The notes below the pieces were generated by a model. That model made no database searches. It saw only the letters and a list, made by a program, of their open reading frames with translations, and was not told the origin of the DNA. A program made the position numbers and the translations under genes. Below, piece by piece: positions 1 to 14,100 of a stretch of DNA of 29,467 bases. How positions within the stretch are numbered: position 1 is the first letter of the stretch; every line of letters begins with the position of its first letter. Location of the stretch: assembly GCF_000003605.2 (NCBI RefSeq), contig NW_003123412.1, positions 205,210 through 234,676 on the forward strand, written 5' to 3'. Source of the stretch: Saccoglossus kowalevskii (lineage: Eukaryota > Hemichordata > Enteropneusta > Harrimaniidae).

Positions 1-1805
1 TTTTTGATGACATGGCCTTGTCTCGTTTTTCTTGCCTGACTGTTGTTGCGGTATGTGTTTGGATTCTCTGGGCTGGTGGCGTGGTATTCATTTAATTCTT
101 TCGGTTAACTGATGGTATGATATTTGTAGTGAAAGGTGTTTTTCACCATGGAGAGAGAGAGCAATAACGAATGACCGAATGTATATTAAATGCAAAATAC
201 GACAAGATAGATTTATTAACATTGACGAAATTACAAACTTCTGTGAATGGTACAAATTATTTGGCAGACTGATCAAAGGGAAAACATTAATATCCGATTA
301 GTGTTCATCAAATTGACTACTATGGGTTGGTGCATGATGCATGTTGATGCGATTGTCCTACCAATAATTCTCATGGAGATAGAGATGTGAAAAATGGGTA
401 TACTGAATCAGTTATTTCTATGGGAAAACTCTTCTACATATTTCATTTGCATGCAAATTAATAAAATGAATGCTTTAAGTTAATATTATGACTTTTAGAT
501 TGGTCATTTAGCAAATCTACGTCAAGACATGATTGGTACACAATGTATTCACCACATATCGATTGATACTATCCCATTCTAAGTGTGTGCACAATACAAT
601 GTTTGCTTTCATATGTTTTCCGATCACGACGCATGCGTATAAAATCCCTGAATAAACGTCTTTGGTTTTGGTAGTTTAATAAGGAACATTCACTAAAGCC
701 AGGTATGTTTCTTCGCCTCTGTTTTTCAATAAATTCGAAAAATAACAATATAAGTTTGCAATCAATAAAAAATGTTTAAGACATCTTTTAAAACATCTCT
801 TCTCCTTTCGATATAAATAAAATATGTTACAATAAGATGTCATTATTTAAGTAAGTGTTTGTTCACCTAGAAATTAAATATACTTTAATGGTTTAAGATT
901 CCGATTTCGGACAACAATAAATTATCTGGAATTAGAACATTAATATTATATGGTACGCTATCAGTGTAGTCTTATTATGGAGTATGCAGCCATGATGTCA
1001 AGATTACTGTGACTGTTAGCCACAAGCCGAGTGGAATTACAAATGTGCTGTTTGTGTAATATATATATATAGAATTTGCCCATGGATGCATGATTCCATT
1101 GCACGACTAAATGTACATTCAAGAATTGACAATGCGATGTATTAGAACACGGATATATAAAATAGGTCTAATGTTCTCTTCTTGTCTGATTCGGGGTATG
1201 AATCATTATCGTTTACATATCTTTGGTATCTGACTATATACCAATTTTGCTGGCACTGGGTTTATGTTCACGGCTAATATAATAAACAACGGTTATGTTT
1301 CTACGACTGTGATGAATAAAACTCATCGAAGGGGTAATCTAGCAAACCTTCTGAGACTACAGACTATAGGCCAAGCACCTTCTGGAAGGGTCGGTCTCTT
1401 CCTTAGGTAGGGACAAGCGGCTTCGGTAAAGATTGTCGAACAGCACATAATATATACATTTAAGCAAGTTCGTATACTTCAACATATTAGCTACAGTACA
1501 AATAACCATCGGCCCGGGTGAGATGGCAGCGCAATAACTGACAGACGTTCACATTGACATAACTCTTGGGAACAACACTTGGGAAGCATAGCCATTATAA
1601 TTGTTAGGTATATTGTTTGGCAAGATGATCGCAATCCGTGAGCCGCCTTCCGAGGTCTCCTGATCCACAGATACTCTATTCCACCTCCACTTGAAGACAC
1701 GCGACTCTTTCCAATACGACGTTGAATGCAAAACAGCATTCTGGTTTGATTCACCGGTTAATCATAAACCATCTAGTTAATGTCTCATATTTACTTCCAG
1801 ATATT
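1..1805 (-). other. 3' UTR of Lhx2/9 and downstream flank
   Basis: No coding sequence was recognised downstream of the stop codon. On the minus strand the only AATAAA seen in this stretch is at 217-212. ATTAAA variants occur near 678-673 and 897-892, for example. If 217-212 is used, the 3' UTR is about 1.6 kb, a plausible length for this family. A short AT dinucleotide run lies at about 1060-1072. The rest is plain AT-rich sequence. Confidence 0.5.
212..217 (-). terminator. Candidate polyadenylation signal AATAAA
   Basis: TTTATT on the plus strand gives AATAAA on the gene's strand, about 1.6 kb after the stop codon. It is the only perfect hexamer noticed between the stop and the window edge. 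The true cleavage site may instead use an ATTAAA variant, or lie outside the window. Confidence 0.25.
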
Positions 1806-2105
1806 TCACAATTCGGTGTTGAACATTTCGGATATATTCGGCGTTTGGTCGTGGTCCTGGAGGTGTTCAGATTCCATATCCATTTCCATCTCCATTTCCA
1901 TGTCCATACTTCCCGGAGGCGGTGTCTGTAGTCCTGGCGGTGTGGCGGCTGTCAGGTCTGACATACTGCCTGTACCAGGAGTACTTGCACTAAGATCAGT
2001 CAACGTTGTCCCTGAGTCATTTATGGTGTTGTTATTATTTCCATCTCCATCCTTTCCTTTGCTCAAACTTCTGCGGTATTTCGCTCTTGCATTTTGAAAC
2101 CAGAC
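1806..2105 (-). CDS. Lhx2/9: Lhx2/9 exon 5: homeodomain helix 3 and C-terminus
   Basis: 99 codons and a TGA stop at 1808-1806. It opens with the recognition helix VWFQNARAKYRR (W48, F49, Q50, N51, R53 of the homeodomain). A Gly/Asn-rich stretch follows, then GTTLTDL at residues 335-341, which matches the conserved C-terminal block of LHX2/9, a second SMSDLT-like copy, and proline-rich PPG motifs. It ends in an acidic tail containing MDMEMEMEMDME (370-381) and the final ISEMFNTEL. The tail differs from the vertebrate TTLTNLF ending. The Met-acid run is encoded by a GGAAAT/GGAGAT-type hexamer repeat at 1871-1907 and is probably length-variable. Confidence 0.97.
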   Translation of the reverse strand, partial: VWFQNARAKYRRSLSKGKDGDGNNNNTINDSGTTLTDLSASTPGTGSMSDLTAATPPGLQTPPPGSMDMEMEMEMDMESEHLQDHDQTPNISEMFNTEL

Positions 2106-5100
2106 CTGGATATGCAAAGCATAAATGTATGTTTAGAAATAGTTCAATTAATGCATTCAGCAAATCCAAAACTAAGTATGTTTGCTCAAGGGGATCAGTA
2201 ATACGATTATGTCTAATCACCCATGTGTACATACAATGGTATATGGCAGTGCGCAGTGCGAATGGGGTATTCAATAAAACGCACCCGGTACCCACTAGTT
2301 CTTTCATCAAAATGTTTGGCCTATATGAAACTAAATTGTTGTTTTGAACTTGGGAATCACATTGGTGGATTTGGTTTAGAAATCGTGACAATCTTGCTTG
2401 TCTTTGGTTTCCTTTTAGCGTAGTTGTATTCAGTACCAAAGCCCACTCAACTACGTGACCTCAGAGATTCGACTAGTCCATCTAGTCAATGTAGGTCCGC
2501 GTTTATTACACGCTTTTTCAAGCAGCATTTTGAGGGAAGATTGTATAGCCCAGTGAGGTGCTAAGTGGAAGAGTTCGAATCTCGCGTTGCGTGTTTATAT
2601 GTTCGTAATTGGCCTGTAATTTATATTATGTGATGTACGCCTGTCATATCACTCACCTGAAGTACTCGTTTAGTAAGACCAGTTTTCTGTGCTAGTTGTT
2701 TAAGATCTTTGGCATCAGGATTATGATTCAGAGCAAAATAGGATTTCATTGTTCGTAACTGGTGGTGTTTGAAAGACGTCCTCATTCTTTTTGTCCTTTG
2801 TTGTGTGTATTGATCAGAGTTCAGGTCTTGGTGGTTTTCGCTGTCGTTATGTGGATACCCTGTAATAAAACAAAATAATAAATGTATAAAATGTCACAAT
2901 AATAAATATTAGCACTAGTACTCAATCGCTGTAAGCAGACAGCTTACGTTGCCAATAATAAGTAACGGTACATGTTAATACCCACTGGCATTTTAACAAG
3001 TTGCAATGGTATCAGGGCAATCGAGATCTCTTTTTCTCAGGAGTTTATTTCACCTCATAATCATAATCATAATCAAAACAATCAAGACTCGATCTTTGTT
3101 GAAAAACATAAAACTTCACATTTTAGAGTATTTCTGAACCGAGATTCATTGGATCGAGTTACAAGTAGATATCTACATTGTTTTGGTTTCCTTCTGTGTC
3201 AGCTCATATGACGTCAGCCAGAAAAAGAAAGCCCTTTGATGTCAGGGAAACCGATCCGTATACGGTTTCCTTAGCATATGTTGCATACCAGGCAAGGTAT
3301 TTAACCCAAAAAATGGATCTATAATATTACATGAAAACAATCCCTCCGCCCTTCTTTTTGATGTTATGGTAAGATGATGTTATGATAAAGTTAAATAAAA
3401 CTAATCTTCAAGATAATCAGTCACAAGTATGAAAGTATATTATTCTCCAATGTAAAAGGCAAGCAATAATTTCACGTGTAAATGCGACAACAATGGGACT
3501 TGATACAGAGTCTGTATATCCTTATCTATATGGATATCTACAGACATTGTCCTGCGGCTAGGGCAATGTGTGTCTGATTTTAGCGAGGTATTATTTCCTC
3601 ATCAAATTGAAATAGCGATTTGGGAAATTAATTATATTTATCGCCAAGGGTGATACTTTTATATCCAATGAACATTATGTTATCTGTTATTACTAATTGC
3701 TGTCTCCGATTTACAAGTAAAATCAAGATTTCATTTTTAAGGTTTGAGTGTTGACAATGTTAGGGTATACTAGTTTGAAATTATAATTAATTAATTTTGA
3801 AAACATTAAAATTGAATGAATATCGATTTGAAGATTACATAGTATGAATGTGTGATTGCTCGGGAACATTCTGCATTCAATACAGCTTAATACTTATACA
3901 ATTACATACTTAGACTGGTAACAAGGCGTGAAATAAATTCTAAGTCTTCTAATTCACTTTAAAGTAACTAATAATGTGTTTTCGTCTTTCAAACATAGTA
4001 GTTTGGTTGGTGGCAAGAAGATGAGCTGCCCATTGCCGGCGGAGGATTCACCTCGGCCGCCGGGCAGCTAAGATCCATGACGCCTGGCTGTATCACCTGA
4101 ACATCTACCCCTATCTGCTCGCTTACAAAAAGGTTACTGGCAGACTAACAAGTCAAATGTACCTCAGGGTGATATAGATAAAACACTCCAATTTAGACCT
4201 TACGAACGTAGCAGAACTTAGGCGCTTCAGAAGAAGGGACTATGGAGGATGATACGCTTGACCGGATCATTGGACTGATGAGAGCACTCGAGTTTTCCTT
4301 ATCAGATAAAGCTAACACGCTTAGTTGTCTCAGGAAATCTGACAGTTTGATGGGTAAGGCATAAGTTAACAATAAAGGAGGGCTTAATTGCCCTCTATGA
4401 GACTGATAGTAACACTGATAACAACGTAAGAGTATCCACCATGGACACACTACAGATAGTGCCGTCCGGGATGGCTGTAGGCTGCGCATCGTTTTGATCT
4501 TACATTTCAGATTACATTCTGGATATCCCTAGTATTAACCCTGTCAACGTCAAAGTCAAATTTTGTCACCTTTCACAAAAAACTGCCTAATTTGGTTCAA
4601 AATTAATAAAAAAATATCTATATAGAAAATATACTAGTATTCGCAAAACGTAGTACTAAAGTTGGAAAAGTTGGAAGTTATGCCCATTTGGTCCAAAATT
4701 AATGGAAAAAAATATAGAAAATATATTCGCAAAACGTAGTACTAAAGGATTTAACATAACTATGACAGGTTTTAACTAGTTTGAAAAGAACGCCAAGCTT
4801 ACTTTTTATTATTAAGTACTATGACAACAATAATAAGTATGTTAAAAAACAAAAAGTAATCAAATCGACAAATATTCTGTTCGATGAGTTTTTTGTTGTT
4901 GTATTTACAATGATATTTAGATTAGCATCAGAGGACTCTTAAACTCAAATAATTTCAAAATGAAATCTTTACATACACACAAAAAAGAATCGTTTGATTT
5001 ACAAAAGGCACGCTTGAAATGCATAGTGACGTATCGAGGTCCAAATGGCCCCAGGAACAGTTTTCTGCAACAAAGGAAGACCATGGGAAAACGGAAATTT

Positions 5101-8100
5101 GGGCAACTATAACGTTGTTAAACACAACAATCACAGTGATAGGGGGTCTTTTTAGCTGGATATCAGTGTCCGTTTTATGAATTAGCGTACATTTACAATT
5201 ACATTAAAAGTGAAGTAGACAGAGGTAAATAGCTGTAAGCAGTAATACCAATGCAGTCACTCTTGCCTTATTTGTCAAGTCGGGTTCTCCTACGTTATGT
5301 GCTGAATTTAGTGAGTTTTCACACAAAATGTGGACAGTAATGGTTTCTTTTTACCGATCCTAGTTGAATTCGGGCTAGGTATTATCCACTAAAATTGTTA
5401 TTACAACTGCTATATTAGCAAGGCTGTATTGCATTATCTGTGAGTGGTCCACCGAAGAACAGCCTTACAGTGTCACTTGCACTACGTTTTATACGCATAT
5501 GTGTCTCCGTAGACGCCAGACCGATAGTTGCTATATGATACTCGCGTTTTTCTGCCTCTCATTTTGCTTTGTTTGCAAATGCGAGAATACTATAGTGTTA
5601 GCAAGGACACAGTTACTTGTGTTGTGTATTTAGTAAACATGGCTTTGTTTGAAGTCTTCAAACACCCTACAGGGCTCAGCGAAGAAGTACCAAAAATAGG
5701 GAAAATTTAACACGTGAATCAACACTGGGCGACGGCCGAGGAGATACCGCAGCTCAGATTCTCACGAAAGCTTTGGCACATGGTGCGATATGCCCACACG
5801 ATGTATTTAAGGATGGCTCACAGCTGTGATCTTTACACTATAACACAAAACATACCTTAATATAAAGACGTGGAAATTCCATATTTCATACGAGAACATT
5901 GGCACAGCTTACGATACAAGTAATGTTCGAGCTTTTATTTAGTATCAACCGACTACACATTGCTTTGTAAAATTGTCATTTTCAAGAAACGTTCATGTAG
6001 TTATAATGTGGACTACTAAATTTTCTCTGAAAAAACATTTTGACTGTTCTATATGAAGTTTATTTTTATTAAGTTTATTTTTTATGTGAGTTGACTGTGA
6101 AATATGGGAAAAAGATATTATATTTTCAGCCATTCATCTCTTCAGCGAATAGGGAGAATAAATTTCAAGTGAAAATAAAATAATTTGCAGTACACGTAAC
6201 ATATATAGCATTTACACCAAGCGATACGGAGACGAATGCAGGTTATATGCAGTTGTAACCAATACGGGAAGTCGATTATTAATACACGCAAGGTTAAACT
6301 ATGTTACCGCTAAGTAAATTTGAAGCACTGGCTTCTTAAGTCGGCCAGACAGCGAGACACGTGCGGAAACGGTCAAAAAGCTCCCTTTCCGAGTCGGATT
6401 AAAACGTTAACACCACATGCGGAGAAGTCAATGTCTTGGAACTTGATCAGTTGCAGGAGTTCTGGTACGGATTAGAAAGCAAGAGAAACGTATCTATCTA
6501 GTATCGCCATGACCCCTGTAGTTTGAGAGAACTCAGTCGCCGTAAAACTGCAAGCTGTATTTTGACGCGGCCTGTGTTTCGGTTCGTTCGCATTATGTGA
6601 AAATGATGCAGTAGCCTAGTTTTATTATGCAACCATGTTACGCATCAGACGACCGAACAGAGGAAATCATTTACTCTTAGTGTGTATTACAATGCATTCA
6701 GGCGAACTGAGATAGAAAATTTAATACAGCCCTTATAAACCATTAGACTAACAAAAAGAGGTAGAATTACTATGATTCAATGTATATGTGGGGGCATCAA
6801 AGACTCGCAGCTAGGGTTCAGCAGATAGGAACGCACCCAGCTAGTCAAAGTGCGTATACCTTCTTCGATTGTAGAGTTGACGGGTTTAGTGACTACTCTA
6901 ACTATAGATGGGTAGCATGTATTTGTACTATCCATTTGTAGCTGGTGTTACTCATCAATATTATTGTGAAAACGGCCTAACAATAGGAGTCGAATTGAAT
7001 GAGCTTGATCTATCAAGGCAACCGTTGGCGTGTAGTGTTTCCATAGCCTTCTCCCTGTGGGGATTTGGTGGCATATAGAGCACGATAGCGTGAACTATTT
7101 AGCCAAGAAATGCTAGTCAGTAACCCGATCTGTAACTGGACACTCAGACTCAAAGCAAACATGATTCTGCACACTTTATTCGTTCATCCCCACGGTGCGT
7201 GTTTTCTTTGGCTTTTCATAGTGTCAACCAGTGTCAACATTCAAGTCTTCTGACGTTTCTACCCCGTGGGCATACTGTCCATATAATGGTGGAAAGGCGA
7301 GACGCCGATGTTGTTGTCCTCTTCGTCAAGTATTGAAAGTATGAGTTAGAATAACAGCGGCAATTCGTTGATCAAACAGTATCAGTGAAGGGCTTAGTAG
7401 GATTTATCTATCAGATGTTAAAACGTTGACAGGGAAAACACTCAAAACTTAGCGTACATGAGGGAATCGCCATGCCTTGGAGCTGAAAATAGCAATGCTA
7501 TAACCATCATCTACCATGCTGCTCAGACTCATTTAGATAAGGAAGGAAATTGCAGTGTTTGCCACCATTTTGATGGACTCTCATATTATATATGTTTGTA
7601 TTGAAACACAAAACACTTGTGCAATCACGGGTACTAGGAACCGTGGTGCAATGTAGTATTTAACAAATGCCAGTTTTTTTGGGGGACTATATGGCAGTTA
7701 TATGATTTCTGGGCGTGGTCTGACACATTGTTTCAAAATGTTTGTTGGTACCTGGTTGACTCGTCCAAGACCATTAGCGTGTAGTTCCTTGCACGAGTGC
7801 GATGTGGCGTACAGGAGAGTGGTATGATGTGCCCTGATGGGATGTGCTGTTCACTTGAACGTTACTCTACATATTGCGTTATTGTAGTTTAATGGTAACG
7901 AGGATCCTCGTTTTGAACAACTAATACAACAGAATGGAAAAAAAACACGAGCTTCTCGTTAAACCATCTAGCGTGAAATTGTAAATCGGGTAGGTGTGTT
8001 GAATGTATTAAACGCTCGCAGTCGATGGGGCATATCGGTAACACTATGTAAACGTGCAAATAGCTTGTCCCACTACAGATTAATTTAGTCAAATCTGTAT

Positions 8101-11100
8101 TGGTCTACCCAGTTTCAGTCGCTGATTGTTGTCTAACATTGTTCTCTTAAAACATTATAAAGTGCCAGGCGTGATTTTTGAATAAATGTAGTTTGTCATT
8201 TGATGGCGATGAACCTAAAATCTACGGATCAAGCAACTTCGTGTTTAGACATGCTTCAATTTATAACGTTGCGTTTTTACCGCATTATTCTATTCAGTTT
8301 GTTACTGAGTTTTTATTATTACCAATACATGTGGACAATATGTGGCGTTCTATGTTTCATTAGTGGTGCTATCTGCTAGTACCGAAGTCTTACTTGACTA
8401 TTTCGCCCAGCATTATCGAGGATGATTGCATGGAAGACGGCTCAAATGGCCGATCATGTTTACTCCGGTCTAACTAAGGAGAGTTGGAGCAAGCAGAATA
8501 ACTGGGCTATCTTGAAAGAAGACAGTTGTGCGCCCTCGTCCACGACGGTTTTGATCAGATCCAGCACTTACATGCTCACATCAACAGGGTTTAACGTATA
8601 AACGTAACACGCAGAATGGATAATGTCGGATAACCATTCTAAGCACAATACATTAATATAATGCAGATTACACGATGCTATGTAGTCAATCCCCGTTGCA
8701 TAACGATTGCCTATAACCAATTCCCAGACACATTTATTTCAATAAAACAAATCATAATCAATTTCTCTTTAGAAATCGGTTTAGTGTTCGAAATTGTACA
8801 CTGACACCTTATCGGCTTTAAAACAAGAACTAAGTGCATTACCGCAAGTGGCTTCGATGACAGCATAAGCATTTATCCTCCATGGCACGCAGCGTGTACG
8901 GTTCAATATAAACACAAGACGAAAAGGTGGTGCTGTATAAATTGTGTATATGTGCGCCTAATCGAAAACTATTTCCTTTAGTCATCTGACCCATGTCTGG
9001 CATTGATTGCTAGCAAAGTAGAGGAAATGTTTTGACTGCTCGGAAATTGAACTGAACACTGTAAGGATTATATGGATTGGGGGTTGAATTGTAGTCTAAG
9101 TAACTGTTGCTCAAAAGAGGAAATTGTTTATAACATTATGTAAACAATATTCTATTGCAATTGCAAAATAGAATCGAGAAAGTGTTTTCGATTTTTGACA
9201 AATTAGCGCGGCTTTTAAATAAGGTGAAAGCTTTTGATAATGTTCTTTATACTACTAACGCCACCTGGAGTATTCATTCATTTTATTGTGATAGTTTGTT
9301 TTTCAACATGGCCCCATTCCTCTCATTGTTTTTCCATTCCGTCACGACCAGACATATAGCACCATGTAGTAGACAATCACACACAAAGGAACACTACTTC
9401 GATGTATAATCCATACATATATACGTCTTCCTTTCATGGATATACGAAATAGTAGAATTCCCTTTCAAACCTTCAAATGGCATCATCGTTCGCGAACTCG
9501 AACAAAAACGCACATTAATAAGAACACAAAATAAATACAATTCAAGCCCTTAAGCTTCGCCAAAGGGAGGCGTGTCCCAGACCAAACAGCCATATGTGTT
9601 ATCGTCCAAGTGTTATTTTTATTTTCACCTTTTCACCAAGAAAACAAAGGTTTTATTTCTTTACACATTGAAATTGTTTGTATTATCGATTCTGCCTTAA
9701 CAGTCCAATATCCTATTGGTAGCATGCAAAAAAATACCCATTGACTTTCTTAAATGAGTAAAATGAAATTGATCACGTTTCTAATGATTATATTATAATG
9801 TTATTTGTATAATGAATGCCCAAATTTCCCCCATTGTATTCTCCCAGCTTATAGTAATCTGCCACGTAAAACCGTTAACAGAGTTCTTCGCCTATAATAA
9901 TTCCGATTATCATAGGTTTAGTGAACTAGTACACGTTCTTATATTCCAGTCATCAATTAGAATGAAAAAGAGTACAGTTAAGTTACGGAATGATATAATT
10001 GGAAGCGATCTAACGGACACGAGTTAAATAGTAGCTGACTTCAGATAAATCGTATAATAACATTAAACATTAGTTTGCAATGCCAATTACGTTCATAGGA
10101 TGGAGACAGGTGTTACTACGTAAACGATTTAGCGTAACAGTCAAACTTTGACCCTTCCATATTTCCTAAGACGTCACTTCTTCTGGAACAGTAGTACTAA
10201 AAGTAACAAATTGAGACAAGCTGATCTGTACCTGCCTCGCTTTACTGTGGTTTCGCTGCCGTCTTCTGCGCACATTCTAGTACACACACGTTCAGGGCAG
10301 AGGCAATAAGCTATTTGACCCGTCAATCTGCTTATAGCAGTATACAATAACACTTTTAAAAAGGAATTACAATAAAAAGAACTGTAGCCAAATCGTCTAC
10401 TTGGTATGTTAAATAATTAAGTACACTTAATAACATTTGTGCATCGTCATTTTTCTCCGTATTAACTCATTTATTGACAGAAGTCTCCCATTCCCCACAA
10501 GATTCGACCTTTGACCAGCTCCCTCTGCCTTAATTCTATTTCTAAGGTTTACTTGAAGTGTCTATTCCCTTAAGTAATTTCATGTAAAATGCCCATATTT
10601 ACAGATGACAACCCCAATCAACTGTAAGCTCTTTTAAAATAGCTAGCCCGTCATCGATTTTCTCACTCAGCCCTTGGTCGCCTTCAAAACAATTTAAAAT
10701 GTCACAAGCAATACTGCGGACACGAAATGAACGTCACTTCTCTGGTTAGTTGTTGAGATTTACTTCAATGATTGCAAAATATGGCGAGAACTGTATTTAT
10801 CCGCAAACATTTATGCTGGAATGTTCATATCTGCATAATCTTGAATGCCAGCGAGATTAAAAAATATATTATGTGGAGGATCAGTCCTTGCCGATATTGA
10901 AACGCGTTAGCCGAATGGTCGAGTCAGGGGTCGTCGTTACATTGCAATGCATAGCCGATACAGATAGAACATAAACAGTGCATTGAGTGGATGAATACAA
11001 AGGCATATACTATTTCACTTAAACGCGTACAAATCGCGTTCGAGAAAGTATCACGGGTTCAGGGGTCACATTTTCTCAAATGCGGTGACCTGAGGTGCGT

Positions 11101-14100
11101 GTAGCGTCCCGATTTGAGCGTCGTTGACAAACATAATTAGATAAGTTGACAAACGTTAGTTTTTGACATTTGATGGAATTGCATGAAATATTGAAATGAA
11201 ATGTTTCAACAAGACATATCTTAAATGGGCAGATAGACAGCGGGAGGGCGGTGTTTGAAATGCAGGTATTTTGAGGTCAACTAAAGTGTAAACTGAATAA
11301 GTGCGGTCTACTGGACTCAACAATCATACATAGAAGCATTTATCGACGGCTTTCATAAAACAAGTTTAAAAACAAACATGCCTCCGTTAATCAAACTCAA
11401 ATTGCACCTCTGACAAATCGCTTAATGCTCAATTGACGCGGATATCTGTTTCTATAGTCGCCCAAATCTACATGCTATCCGCAGAGACGAAATGGTGGTC
11501 TAAACACGCGCTTAGGTCACGACTTTTAATTTTACCTGAGTAGTAAAGCGATTTATCGGTTTACGAGTTAAATTAATTGAATTCAAATGAGGGGCCAATC
11601 CATCGGAATCATGATTGCAGTGTAGATCTTGTTTTTAATATACTTTTCATGATTCTTGTATTATTCGCCTTGGGTATACTACTATATGTGTTTTAAATAG
11701 AAAGTAAATGTAGGGTGATGAGCGGATGGCCGCAGTGATGGACCTTTTCATGTACACGTTCTTGTAGTCTATGTGAAGGAATTGATAGTGAAAGGTCTAT
11801 GTAGTGATCTATTTGTTTGTATGTATGTTTGTTATTCTGAGGCGCCTATACGTGGCATATATCGAACCCCCGTGCTATTTATAGAGTGTTTCCCCATATA
11901 TACGAAAATGACCCCAGCAGTAATTCAGTGTTTTCTCCCCAAGGTGCAGCTGTTTTGCATACAAATCACGTGAACGTTTGGTGATGTATGAAGTTAAAGG
12001 GCGACAGTCGTCGTGCCGCGTCCTGTTCGATATGGGACTCATAGCGACGTATACAACGCGTGTAAAATACATTGTTTATTTACATGAAAATCGAACACGC
12101 GCTGCGCGACGACCACCTCGCTTTAAATAAATGTCCGGGCGCTGAGCGGCCGTGGTAAAACAGGTCTGAACTCAGTTTAGTGCGGGACAGTTATAATCGC
12201 AATGGGACACACAAGTATCCCCCTGTAGTATAATGGCGAAAAACAAATAGAGATTGCATTCATTCGAACATTGTCACGTGATACTGGGTGATTTTAACCC
12301 ATCTATCAATATGGTGTTTATTTTTCTAAGTACTCGTGCCATTTGGGCGAGGAAGTATTTATTATCGGCGGAAAATGTTGAGTGGCTTATTTACAAGGTT
12401 AGCAACAACGTGTTTATCAAACGCAAGCTTGATTATAATTTAGATAGCGTCAACGTAGACGCACCCGTCAACACAGACCCATTTTGTATAGATTCCGAGT
12501 TCTACTGACATTCGAACGCTTATTTCAATCTCAATCCCAAGCTTTCTACGTCATTCTGTATTATAACCGATAAACATGAAGAAAAGAAGGAAAATAATGT
12601 ACATATTTTCGGCAAAATTGAACCCCACTATACGATGTTAAATTGTGAAAACGTATTTTGTATTTACGTCGTTGACTAGTAAATAGTCAAAATACTTCTT
12701 CCCTTTCGCTGGGCCCTTCTAAAAACGTTGTTAATCGCAGTCAAATTAATCAAGCTGAGGATCACTTTTTTTTCGCTAAAGTCTTAGGTTTTGAAGGTTA
12801 TCACGATAATGAAATCAAAGAACTTGTTAATAGATTTTTACTAAATCTAATACTGGACATTCGTTGATAGACATCACACTATTATCCATAACAATTGAAA
12901 CCAGATTTGTTTACAATGAGTAAAAAGTAGGAGGGGAGTGGTTGGATATTAACACCATCCCACCATGGCGGGAGTAGTCCGATTACTTAAACTGTGTTTC
13001 AGTAGTTATGTGACGGTTATTTTTTAACGTAAATTTTTAATTTTAAATGGACGTATTCAATATTGTGTTTTGTTCACAAATAATGTCGGCCGCAATTCGA
13101 TGCAGCGAGTGAAAGAGTGTTTTTAATATTAAAATAACGATTGGGTGGGCTATAAACGTGGGAGGGGGATATACAGAGTTTTGTGATTCCACATTTATTA
13201 CAGTGATCAGTGATTTCACGGCGAACTAAGTGTAAACGTTATTGAAATCAAGACGTATATCGTACAGTCGCTCGATTCATCCAAACGCATTCTCACGCCA
13301 AATCTACAAAATATGTCTCAGGTAGATTCTACGGTGACTGTAAATAATAAATTCATATGTGTATATATATCTGTAAATATTCTGTTATATTCTAACCACT
13401 ATCCTTGGGGAAATATACAGTGTAGTGCAACAAAAAAAAGAAAAAAAAAGATGCACAACGAAGTCGTCGTAAATAACATATATTATATCACGCGATAAGA
13501 ACGAATGTTTTCATTCACGTGTTCTTCCTGTTTAATCCGATTCCAGTTATGTTATAAACGTTAAAATGCATCTTTTCTAAGTACGTGTTAATGTGAGGCG
13601 AATCTGAGCACGTTGTGCGGTAATCGAATCAAACTCAGAGACATTCAGTGTCCTTTGTTCGTTAATTTCAGCACGACGCGTACTTAAATAAAGTGATATA
13701 CGTGGTTAATACTATTTTTGAAATGACATTTTTCCAGTCGATTAAAAAGGAGATATGTTCATCGGTCAGTTGAGGAAAATCGTCTAACGCGCTGTTTACT
13801 GAAAACTAAGGACTATCCACGTTTCTTCACGGTTCGTGCGAAAGCTTTGAGAGTTAACTGTCTCGCAATGATATTGGTGCTTTGGTATGACTTGTTCATT
13901 TTAGGATAGTTGTGAGTTAACGGCAGATCACGGTTAATTTGTGATTGCCAGACTAGTGGTAGTGGCATTGATTCTAACACCAAAGTGCTATGTCCAATGT
14001 AAACCGGCTACAATCAGTTTTTACTTTTATTATTTTTTTTTAAATTATTTATTATTTATTTATTAATAATTTTTCAAGCATGTGGTCTAATTTATAGCAA

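Noticed and set aside
1491-1754. 87-codon minus-strand frame downstream of the stop codon
   Set aside because: It lies in the likely 3' UTR, has no domain, and overlaps another open frame of similar length; chance is sufficient.
2035-2439. 134-codon minus-strand frame overlapping exon 5
   Set aside because: It crosses the exon 5 acceptor in a different frame from the homeodomain and shows no domain; it is a shadow frame.
10905-10935. tRNA-Ser/Leu-like A box (TTAGCCGAATGGTCGAGTC)
   Set aside because: No B box (GGTTCGANTCC) follows at the right distance and no cloverleaf can be drawn.
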